A stretch of DNA of 64,000 nucleotides from contig JAKCWW010000747.1 of NCBI GenBank assembly GCA_026260175.1, forward strand, positions 1 to 64,000. Direction: 5' to 3'. The notes under the pieces were generated by a model. The model ran no database searches. It saw only the letters and a program-made list of their open reading frames with translations, and was not told the DNA's origin. How positions within the stretch are numbered: the first letter of the stretch is position 1; the number at the start of each line of letters is the position of its first letter. Position numbers and translations under genes: made by a program. This document shows, in pieces, positions 45,031-54,956 of the stretch. Source of the DNA: Reticulitermes lucifugus. Lineage: Eukaryota; Arthropoda; Insecta; Blattodea; Rhinotermitidae.

Positions 45031-46359
45031 TGGTACGGAGATCCGGTCGTAGGCGACAGTGTAATATTAACATTGCTTCTAAAGAAGTGGCGTTTGATGT
45101 GTGGACTGGATTAATGTGCCTCGCAAGAGGGGCCAGTAGCGGCTGTTTTTAAGATGGTAATGAACCTTCGGGTCCTGTGAAAGGCGCACGCACAGTTTCA
45201 CAAGAAAGATTCTGCTCCATGGAGCTAAAGTTACCTTTCAAATTTTTGTATATCGAAAGATACGTATGGAAATGCCAGTAGTAACTGTATTTATAGGCTA
45301 TTACGTGTACTGTGCTGTGAGAATCAGATATATGGGACTAGTCCACAGAATATCTGTATTCCACACTGTGAGTCGGAAAGATATGGGACCGGCCCGCAAA
45401 AACCCGTCTGCGTTTTACTGGTCCGTAAATAATCGCCGTTTTTTTCCCAAACCGGCTCCTCGTTACGGAGTCATCTGTGGGCTGCCTATAGGAAGTACGA
45501 CGCGGAGAGTGTCGCAGTACTGGCCGACACCACAACTTTTACTTAGCAACTCCAGTGTGACTCGGCGTTAATACGATACACGGACGGGGGCACCGTGATG
45601 TCTGTGGTAAGTTTCGTATTTCTCACTGACCCCCCCCCCCGAGGAAAGAGTTCACGGTAGCCATTGTACTTGAACCTAAGTACCACTGCTGCCTCTGACA
45701 GGAACTGATTCTCAGATGTCAACATCCACTCCAGTTACTATACCGGCGTACCCTGGATTATCATATTAGCATTTATGTAATATTTACTGACCTCTGGATT
45801 ACAACGATGAGTTCCGAAATACGGAGTGAGACAACTGTCAGTACTTTATACTGCTACCAGGTACAATCCAGTTTGCATTTTGAGCGCATTGTTATTATAA
45901 CAACGAACTGCACAGAACAGAATCCTTTATGAGGCACTGGTAGTCGCTCAGTCCTCCAGTTTATGGAACCCTGAGATTCATTACCATGTTCACAGACCCC
46001 GGCACTGGACACAGTCCTCGATAAATTCAGTCCATTCGACACTCTCACACCGCGCTTCTTTAGTATAAATTTGAATATTAACCTCCCAGGTATTCTAATT
46101 CTCCGAAGTTGTCGTTTCGCGTGACAATCTCCTACTAATATCTGGTGCCTTTGAATTTCGTATATCTCTTAAGCTGTCGCTTTATACGCTGTCAATGTAG
46201 CGGAAGAGGTAGGACTGCTCCAGTTTGGCATCCAGACACATGCCTATTCGGTATTTACGTTTGTATACTCTACATACACGCAAATATATTGCTTTCTTCA
46301 GTTTTGGTTTATTTAGTGACGGTATCGGGTGCTTGCATTATGTAGCGTACTTTTGGAAG

Positions 46360-46560
46360 GGTGACTGGTGAAAAATTAATTGGAAAGGATACGGAAAAAC
46401 GGCCATAGTCTAATTTGTGGCACTATTCCAGTGACGTATTGGAGGAACTGGGGAAAATTACAAAAGACTTAAGTCCTGATATTTCTTTAGGCCGGGATTC
46501 GAACCCGGGGCCTTCCAGATACGAAACAAGAGTGCTACCCACTCAATGGCCATGTTCGGT
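46360..46560 (-). mobile_element. SINE family D copy
   Basis: The plus strand shows gactggtgaaaaattaattg, gaaaggatacggaaa, attggaggaactggggaaaa and gccgggattcgaacccgggg (box B reversed), then a reversed tRNA-like head. Confidence 0.6.
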
Positions 46561-47169
46561 AAATATGTTGCACAGAGTAAACACATACTACGCTGCAGAA
46601 AGGCATAAATTATTTCCTCTTAATGTCATTAAACATGTAGCATATATACAGTTGTTTAAAAGAAAATTTGTAGATCTTACTGTATAGTATATCAAGTACG
46701 ATTTTAGGGTTTTTTTTTCCACGATGCTAGAGCGGTTAGTAGGTCGCCTAGAAAAGTGACATGTAAGGACTGGCAAGGACGACAGTCTGTCCCGGAGAGA
46801 CAGGGTAAAACCACGAAACCACGTAGACAAGACACCGGCCGATGTTCGAACCGGTTACCTCCCGAACACGATGCTAACACGTGGGCTTCTTAATTGTCTG
46901 CTTCCCGAAATAACGCTTCTGTTATGTAAGGAATTATATAAAATGACACGAGGTCACGGAGTCTTCCTTGCGTGACCAGTTTTGTGTTCCGGTCCGTCAT
47001 TGTTAACAGCTGCGAATCACGTCGTGACCCTGAAAGAATGCACACTTTAACCTTCTGCACAGTATTATGAAAACAGTGACATTATCCGCATACAGACTTT
47101 CATTACCACTCCTTCACTCATCCTGTTCTCCAGTTTTTCACGCGTTTTACTATCGAACGTCGCCATCGA

Positions 47170-47500
47170 GTGCGTGACACGCCATCTTCATATGCGCCGG
47201 GTTTAAATCTTGACCCTCAGATCGGCTATCTTAGGTGACTTTTTCATGTGTGAGTTTGGAGGTTTTCGAAACAGTGTAATTGAGGATTCCGATCTTCTTG
47301 GATGTGACGCTACGTCTTGGGTGAATGGTTTCCGGTCTTTCAAAAGGACCACTTGACGCTTGATGATGAAGGCACCACGTTCCTTCGAAACGTCGGGAGC
47401 CATTCACCCAACGCGACGCAGCGTCACATCCCAGAAGATCAGAATCCTCGATCGTTTTATAGATTTCCTCAGTTCCTCCAGACAAATGTCGAGCATGCTG
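47170..47500 (+). mobile_element. SINE family D split by a hairpin element
   Basis: Family D pieces (gccgggtttaaatcttgacc, cagatcggctatctt) precede, and gttttatagatttcctcagttcctcc-type sequence follows, a hairpin whose arms are 47280-47329 and 47399-47450. The hairpin contains CTTGATGA, stem GAAGG / CCTTC and GAAAC (47359-47391), a near-hammerhead core with one extra base. Confidence 0.5.
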
Positions 47501-47824
47501 GTTTAAGCGGTAATTCGAGAGATGCCCCTGTTCGAATATCGGCGGGGACATTGGCTGTATTGAGAGCTTCCGAGAGCGAGTTCGGGCCCCGGTGAAAAAC
47601 TTTTTTGGACCCCCCAACAAGGGCGGACGGGCTAAAAATCTTTGCACTAAATCGGAAAGACTGGCTCTCACTTACAGAGTGACTTGGGCTTGGTCTGAAA
47701 GGGTTAATCTGTAAATCGACAAATAATTATACTACCTAGAAAGACAAGAACATATGGAACATATTCGGACCCCTGGCCCCCTTCCGGACCGCTGGGCCCC
47801 GGTAATTTGTACCGGCTTCCTCCC

Positions 47825-47980
47825 CCCCCCACCCGTCACGTTGAAACTGGCTGTACTGATTGATGTTTCATGATTTTCTTTAGATCCTCTAGGCGAATTT
47901 CTGGCTAAAATTAGTTCACGGTGACATCCTACCACACACTTCCTTTCCAATTCATAATTCACCATCATCCAATAATTTGA
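47825..47980 (+). mobile_element. SINE family D 3' portion
   Basis: Shows ggctgtactgattgatgttt, tttagatcctctaggcgaat, acttcctttccaattcata and caccatcatccaataat, the family D 3' body and end. Confidence 0.6.
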
Positions 47981-47982
47981 CA

Positions 47983-48208
47983 CTGTATAGTCTGAGTTTC
48001 GCTTACAGGATTGTGGGTTCGAATCCCACCTGAGGCATGGATGTCTGTCTCTTGTGAGTGTTGTGTGTTGTCAGGTAGAGGTCTCTGCGACNNNNNNNNN
48101 NNNNNNNNNNNNNNNNNNNNNNNNNNNNNNNNNNNNNNNNNNNNNNNGCCTCGAAAAATGAGGCGGCCTAGGCCCCCAAGGGGCTGTCGAGCCATTGGAA
48201 AAAAAATA
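47983..48208 (+). mobile_element. SINE family B copy containing an assembly gap
   Basis: A tRNA-like T-arm (gtgggttcgaatcccac) leads into ctgaggcatggatgtctgtc and caggtagaggtctctgc. An N-run at 48092-48147 follows, then gcctcgaaaaatgaggcggc and gagccattggaaaaaaaa. Reverse translation gives the GGIRTHNP-type peptide often mis-annotated in insect gene sets. Confidence 0.8.
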
Positions 48209-49214
48209 TCCTGAGTTACTGACAGAATTGGTAAATAAACTCGAAACATCGAGGCAAATACTGGGGTACTACCTGCAATTAGGTCACGACCACTTCCTGC
48301 CACATTGTATTCTGTATGTGCTGTCGGATGTTTCCGCTTACGTGTGTTGTTTTTTGTGTCATCAGGCATCAACTTCACTGAACGAAACCAAGGAAGCTGT
48401 ATAACAAAATATTCCCCTACGTGAGACCTGAGACATTTACACGTTATTTACAAATTACAACTGTCACCATACGTGGACGTCCTGTCTGTCCAGCCATCCG
48501 TCTTTCTATGGCCTACTATCATGCATAAACAGCTGGACAGAATTTAATTTTGTATTTGTATACTACACTGTAAAGTACAGCCTTTCCAGTTTTTCTTTTA
48601 CAAGTCCTTGTGTCAATTAAACGCAACTACTTCGGCAATACTTTGGAGATTCGTAGGTTGTCAAAGCTATTTTTATAAAAAGTTTATATAGAAGTTTTTA
48701 CTTTATTATCAACAGTATGTTAAGTTGCTTTTTGTTTGTTGCGTTTGAGATGCTTTATTGTCATGTGCAGCTGCGTATTAATGCAAGGGAAATTAGAAAA
48801 TGTACTTATGAAATTGTGGGATGTATGGTGGTAATAGCTATTAATGAAACGTGTATTGCTTATTGAGCGTGTTAGGGCCAGACCACTCAGTCACCCATCG
48901 ACTGCTAGCAGTTGGCCAAGTCGTCACTGACGGAATTGTAATGTGTCTTGTTTACTGGTGAAGTGACCGTTACAATTAATGATCTGTTTCTACTTTAAGA
49001 AAACTGGTTAGTTGCTTTGACGGCCTTTCTGTCATCCTTCAGATAACGGCGCCACGTATTGCGTGTTGTTATGCAGTAGAGTTCTTAGTACACGTTAAGC
49101 ATCTCAGCACCAATGCAGCTGCCTGTTACATTCTTTTTGACGAAGTTTTGTGCTCGAATGTCAGCGTGGTTAACGTTAGTATGCACCAGCTTTGACTGTC
49201 TCGTAGTAAGACAG
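48209..49214. other. No gene recognised
   Basis: AT-rich with scattered short frames. No element ends, splice-consistent exons or RNA genes seen. Confidence 0.4.
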
Positions 49215-49415
49215 TTCGACACTCACAATTCAACTGTTCGATAGTTTTCTGTGTGGACGGTCAGGCAGACGGAAGGATTTATAAACGGAACGCACCCGAG
49301 CTAGCTCATTACATTGTACGTTACGACGTGTTACTGTAACATGCATTTCAATGCTTTCTTTCCATTTGAGCCTTGGCTTTCTTAGTGACCTCCTTCTTCG
49401 AGGTTTCCCCATGAC
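49215..49415 (-). mobile_element. LINE tail fragment
   Basis: The minus-strand frame begins with GKPRRRRSLRKPRLKWKESI, the GKP-G-R-LGRPR-RW-D motif of RTE-like tails in diverged form. Confidence 0.55.
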
Positions 49416-49666
49416 TCTACAGAAAGTCGTGACAGTTGCTGGGCTGTGACTATGTTCTAAGTTTATTTAACGAATTTTTCAACTGCAAAGGTTACATAAT
49501 GTCTAATGGAGGCGTGAGATTTAAATTGAAACAACTGTTTATTATAAATTTTATATTATTCATACCGTGTATTGTCACTGATCAAACACACAACACAACC
49601 AACACATGCACTCTTATTATTTTTTTAGATATTATATATTACAATCTCTGCAGGCTAGTCCAACAT

Positions 49667-49696
49667 GTTTCGATCCCCTCCTGGGATCGTCATCAG
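49667..49696 (-). ncRNA. Hammerhead-like ribozyme core
   Basis: Minus strand CTGATGA, stem II GATCCC / GGGATC with loop agga plus one G, then GAAAC and ATGTTGGAC. This is the best stem II in the window. The 5' cleavage-site strand was not assigned. Confidence 0.6.
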
Positions 49697-49827
49697 GGAC
49701 TTTTGTAAGAGTATGAATTACACAAACAAAAGTAACAATATAAGTGCATGCTAAAAATATAAAATGTATAAAAGATGGTTAAATTGTAGGCGATCTTTCA
49801 TGGTGGATCCCTGGTCTACTGTGTACA

Positions 49828-49940
49828 GGAAATTGGTTGTTTATATGCGGATGGATAAGACAGTACTGAGGAAATTGGTTGTTTATAGGCGGATGGATAA
49901 GACGGTACTGTCTTATCCATCCGCATATAAACAACCTATA
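49828..49940 (+). repeat. 42-bp direct repeat with an inverted third copy
   Basis: ggaaattggttgtttata-gcgg repeats at 49828 and 49870. It is followed immediately by an inverted copy of the 3' part (gtcttatccatccgcatata, aacaacc), giving a potential hairpin. Confidence 0.85.
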
Positions 49941-51109
49941 TCATGAGCACAGTGAGGGTGCGAAATGGCGTGGTGGACGTTTTAATGACACTACACGTTC
50001 TATAAAAGGCGGACAATTTATTGATTAGCTGAGTGACTCTTCGCTTCTTGGATATGGCTGTAATAAAAATATTTAAACAGTATTACTTTCTGTTAACCCG
50101 TAAATCACAATGGTAACTATAGGTGCCACCTGCAATACCCTACGTTTTAAATGCATTGCTGTTTTCAAGAAAAACACTGACGATGCGACCTTGTTTTACA
50201 ACACACACTGTGAGCTTTCTCCGCGTTTTAGCAACATTTACCATCGATTATAATCGACATCTGAGAGATGGCGACATATCGATTAGGCTCGGTTGTAGTA
50301 TGTAGGTCGTTAACTTTTTCTTCGGCCTCAGCTTGTACCTCACAGAAACATGAGTCTCAGTTACAATGTCCAATCACATAACGTTTCTGTTACTTTTGTG
50401 CGATTTTAACCAAAACCGGAGCGTTTCGACTAATCGTAGTAAAAATCCCAAATATGAAATTTGACGAAAATCATTCGGTGACGCTTTTCAATGCGGTCAG
50501 AGGGACGCACGGACAGATATGACGAGGCTAATAGTCTGTTTTCGCATCTATTTTCCGAACGCATCTAAAATATATTTATGTTTCTCATGATTCCCAGAAT
50601 AAACGATGCCCCCCCCCTTAAACATAATTAACCACATGATCTTTGTAACGAAGACGTGGCGTGTTCTGTGTGAAGTAGAAGTGTATTTTTATGTATTATT
50701 TAACTGAGCCCCAAGGCTTCGGAGAATTAACTGCATATTTAGGTGATGTACCTCTGAAAGTCGCATCAGGGACCCGGAACCAATGGATTGCAATACCTGG
50801 AGAACCTTTGAGGCAGTGGGTCACTGTGGCAGTGACAGTGACCCACTTGAGAGCTGCCCAGTGGGTCAATGTGGGCTCGCTGACACACATTTGTAGTACT
50901 CCTTATATAACATACACGTACGTATGGACAGTCTTACGGTAACTCTGAGATTTAAGATTCTCATGCCGGTGACTATAAAGATTGCTGTCTTCTGCCATGT
51001 GACACCATGTCGTCTAATAGAAATGTACAGACGCTTCAGGCGAATTCGCTGTTTCCAGACAATACGATGTCAGTAGTCTTCTTGCAGTAAGCTTTTTTCC
51101 GCTGTGTTC

Positions 51110-51295
51110 GGCCGGACATAGCAGATTCAGAAGCGGTGAGTTCAAATCTCGGCCCGGCGGCCGGCTACCTTGAGACTTTTCTTGGTGTTCCTCAGTTTCT
51201 ACACGCAAATACCGAAGCACTACCTCAACGTAGGCCATGACCGCTTCCATTCACATCCTTTTCAATTCAGTATTCATTCATCATGAAAATTAATT
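51110..51295 (+). mobile_element. SINE family D copy
   Basis: Box B-like gagttcaaatctcgg, then ccggctaccttgagactttt, gttcctcagtttctacacgc, gccatgaccgcttccattca and a 3' end tattcattcatcatg. Confidence 0.65.
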
Positions 51296-51865
51296 TCTTC
51301 TAAGATGTTATACCATGTCGACTTGTAAACAGAGGGAGGAATGGTGGTGCTTTCGTCTTCAGTATCAAGCAGGTGAAGGCATGATCCTACGAAACGTCCG
51401 TAACTATTTACAAATCGACACGGCGTCTTCATTCAGCATTTTAAAATGTTAAACGAAGACACATCCTTGCTTGCGGTAGGTGGAACACCTTAGCGTTTAC
51501 CTACATCGAAAAATATGTGCTTAGGACTGATATTTGCGACGAATTACTCTTCTTTACTACAGCACAGATGTAGCAACACACGCTGTCCACGGGACTCAAG
51601 ACATGTGGATATAAGAGAGCTGAAAACCTATATTTACGGTGTGCTAGATTTCATAAGTAGATAATTAATTTCTATCGGATAGCTAAATTTTAACTGAACA
51701 ACACATATTTTAACATTGATTTACACCATGAGGTGCGTTCACTAGTTTACTGTTTTTAGCTACGTCAGAATGTAGTATATTACATTTATTTCTTTTACTT
51801 GTTTCTTTTATTTTAATAAAATGTCAACAGACTTGATGACCTTCTTGTGGTATTTAATGGTATCC

Positions 51866-51891
51866 CTAAAGATGGCCGAGAAGGCTGAAAC
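51866..51891 (+). ncRNA. Degenerate hammerhead-like core
   Basis: Plus strand CTAAAGA, stem GGCC / GGCT, then GAAAC ATATAGGAG. The first box is mutated (CTGANGA expected). Confidence 0.35.
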
Positions 51892-52508
51892 ATATAGGAG
51901 AGGCTAAATAATGAATGTACTTACGATTCATGAATGTGTACCGTGTTGGTTGTATTATTTGGTAAAATTGAAGTACAGTTAAAATGTATTAACAGAATTC
52001 TCACTAGGCTTGTTAATTGTTGATATGATCATATGACGGTATTGCACTTCCCTTATTGCCTGCTGTGGAGATTGACAGATGGGCTTGTGACATACAACTG
52101 GAAATAGCCGACTGTTATACAACTGATCTTATCCTCTATAAACCACGATACTTTATTGGGTTTGATAGAAATCAAATATACAGCACTATATAGATTTCTG
52201 CGCAGAATCCAATGCTGCACATAACTCAATTTCGACGAATAATAGAGATTACTGGGTTTTATTTTAGTAACTTGGGTACTTGGTGGAGGTACGTGGTCAG
52301 CTTCACGCCCCAGCCGCTTGGGAATGTGCCCGTAGTCCCCATAAAACAGGAAGCTGGGTGGATTCCAGACCCGGTCTGGGCGTTTTGGGGGAAGATAAAA
52401 ATTTCTTACCCGTGGCAGGAATTGTGTTGCGATTTCTCCGGTGTCCAGCCCGTAGCCTAGTCACTATACAGACTACACAAGGGGTCGGCAAACATAAATA
52501 CTATAACC

Positions 52509-53093
52509 TAGGGTTACCGTCCTTGCATCACAAGAAGAGGGCATTTCCCACTTATCGACCATAAAAAATAGGACACATCAACGGCAAATGGGGTTTCCAA
52601 ATTTTAGTCGGAAAAGAGGATTCCACGTGGGCTCGAAGGTCAAGAGCACCCTTGTTCGCCACAGACACCTAAGTTCCTGGTTTACATACCAAGCATTCGG
52701 CTTGCCACTCTCGCGACCATTTCGGAAACACGAATACTTGCTTTTTAATTCGTCCGTGAATTTACATTTTATTTTCCCCATTGTAAGAACGCGATAAAAG
52801 CGACACACGAACTAAACAGTGCACAACATGTCCTCCAACGCCCGGAACCGCGCTGTGCAAGCATGCGTTCGGAACAACCGGAAGCGGCTGTGAAAATAAG
52901 TTCTGAAGTTGAAACGTTGCCTACGAGAACTACGAAGTATAACGTACGTAACGACCACCAAAAAATCAGTGTGACTATCGACAAAGGCCAAAAACCCGGA
53001 CATTTTTGTAAAAGTAAAAAATCCCCACAGACACAATTCTGAAGCCTAAAAAAGAGGACATGTCCGGGAAAACCCGGACGTATGATAACCCTA
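52509..53093 (-). mobile_element. Nested short hAT element with BED zinc-finger remnant
   Basis: 585 bp with ends TAGGGTTACCGTCC (left) and, reversed, TAGGGTTATCATACGTCC (right). The 8-bp duplication CTATAACC / CTATAAGC lies at 52501-52508 and 53094-53101 (one mismatch). The minus strand encodes MGKIKCKFTDELKSKYSCF and, in a shifted frame, ECLVCKPGT and GALDLRAHVESS, a BED-type finger of hAT transposases. No catalytic domain is present. It lies near one end of the older hAT element. Confidence 0.82.
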
Positions 53094-53800
53094 CTATAAG
53101 CAAATATTTTCCTCTTTATATCTTTAACTTTTCATATTTTTATATGTGAATGTGCGTGTTTTGTTGATTTACGCAGTCTTGTATCTTTATACACTTCTGT
53201 TTGTAATTACTACTTGAGTTCCTTGATAATGGCCTAAGATGACCGAAACATGTAGGAGACAAACTGTAGACAACTAGCGGTTTTCCCAAACTAAAGGGTA
53301 CTTTGTGGTTTCAGTTTATGTGACCTAGTAAGAAATACACAGCAATGTGCAACGCTATATGATGTCACACAGTAATTTACCTTTTCCTTGAAGTTTCGTA
53401 TTGAGTTCGTGAAGGTAAGTTGTCATGTGCACAACAAACCCGAGATCTACGGCTCGTTTCTCATCACTTGGCTGTGATAATTTTTCTTCCGCCACGAAAC
53501 TGTCTAGTCCGTTTCGCAAATGAAAAAAAAATGCTTTATGCTGCACGTCTACTCAGCTATCTCACTGGTGTGTAATTGACTGTATCGTCGTATTCCGGTA
53601 AGAGTACTTCCAGGAAGTGCTGGAACTAACGGTGGTTCAAAGCGTTGCGTCAATTGTTACCCATGGTTTAAATCACAGCGTTCGTAACTTCTTGCGTCTC
53701 CAGTGAAAAAATCTTGCAGCACAGTGCCTCTTGATGAATAGCGCAGCGAACCACAATCAGATTCTCAGCGCTCATCACATAACTATCTGGCAGACTCGTC

Positions 53801-53965
53801 TTACTCCTCCGGTCTTAGAGCCATACGTATTGCTGTCACCATCGGTCGTCACATATTACTCCTCCGGTCTTAGAGCCATACGTATTGCTGTCACCATCGG
53901 TCGCCACACATTACTCCTCCGGTCTTAGAGCCATACGTATTGCTGTCACCATCGGTCGCCACACT
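53801..53965 (+). repeat. 55-bp tandem repeat, three copies
   Basis: The unit ttactcctccggtcttagag ... accatcggtcg starts at 53801, 53856 and 53911 with only one or two differences. It lies inside the hAT relic's coding region and must postdate or accompany its decay. Confidence 0.92.
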
Positions 53966-54956
53966 TTTCAGTTTTCCCCGATGAAATTCCAAACAAGCAA
54001 GTGTTTGCTGTACTTTCAGGAATAAATTTTCACCTGTCGCAGTTGTGTCCAAGCTGCATGAACTAGCAACTTCTTCAGGAATATGAAGGCCATTATCAGT
54101 GATACGAATAAATATCAACTGTGCGGCATCTGTGATGTCATTACTTTCATTCACTGCCAGTGCGTTAATAATCAAATTACTTTGCCTGCAATTTAAGTTG
54201 TTCAAGTAAATTTATTCCCATCTTCTGCATGCACCTTGTACATTCAAATTTGGGTAGAGACGGTGACGTCTTGAATAGTTCCTTTCTTATCTGCGCACAC
54301 CTCTTCAGCTACAGCTAACAAACAACGCCTCACAAATTTAGAGTCTGTAGAGGACCTTCCTACATTTGCAATCGGCAGTGTCCTGCTTTAAGGCAATAAC
54401 TTATTGAATTTTACTATTTTTCCATTTTTCAGTCCACGAATCAAAATTTCTCAACTGATGCCAGAGTCCACGGGTCGCAAAATACGGAAGCCGGGGCCCT
54501 GGTTTGCTGACCGCTGGACTATGCTATGCCAGGTAATAATAATAATAATAATGATAATAGATAATTTATAGCGTTAGGAAATTTGGCTATGTGAGATTTG
54601 CTTGTATCAGGCTGTGTTGTCCAGGGCAGTAACGGTACTTGCTGCAAGGATCGACAAGTATTAAAGAGCGATGTTGTGACTGACGCACAGCGGGGCCAAA
54701 TTCCGAAAAGCTGGCCAAAACCTCGAAAAATGAAAACTTGATTCGGGGAATTTTGACTGGTGGGGTGGGTAGAGGGATGATTGGTGCATCCAATTGCAAA
54801 AGGGGAAGGGCCTACCCTCATACCTGCGTCTGTGTTGTTCAGTTCGAAGTTAACCTTCGTCCAGAGTTCACGCATCGCGCAATAAAGCAAAGAAAATTAC
54901 GGTTCGTTATAGATTGAATAACTTGGAAGTGAAGTGTTCGATTTTAATTCAGCGTC

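Larger units (their letters stand above)
52479..54516 (-). mobile_element. hAT (Charlie-like) transposon relic, 2.0 kb
   Basis: Terminal repeats aaggggtcggcaaac (52479) and, reversed, cagcggtcagcaaac (54516) agree at 12 of 15 bases. Flanks gactacac / gactatgc are an 8-bp target duplication with two transitions. The minus strand encodes pieces of a hAT transposase: STDSKFVRRCLLAVAEEVCA near 54300, LAVNESNDITDAAQL and TTATGENLFLKVQQT around 54150-54000, ATDGDSN near 53930, and SQPSDEKRAVDLGFVV near 53450. Stops, a tandem repeat and deletions make it non-functional. Confidence 0.8.
52270..54540 (-). mobile_element. SINE family A copy split by hAT insertion
   Basis: The reversed SINE body runs 52270-52478 (gtcagcttcacgccccagcc ... 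agcccgtagcctagtcacta). Its 5' tip resumes at 54517 with gactatgctatgcc. Family A elsewhere reads gtcgctataccgactatgctatcccgg in reverse across exactly this point. The 2 kb between is therefore an insertion in the SINE head. Confidence 0.8.

Noticed and set aside
47965-48378. 137-codon minus-strand frame with GGIRTHNP
   Set aside because: It runs through a family B SINE and an N-run. This peptide is a familiar repeat-derived artefact in insect annotations.
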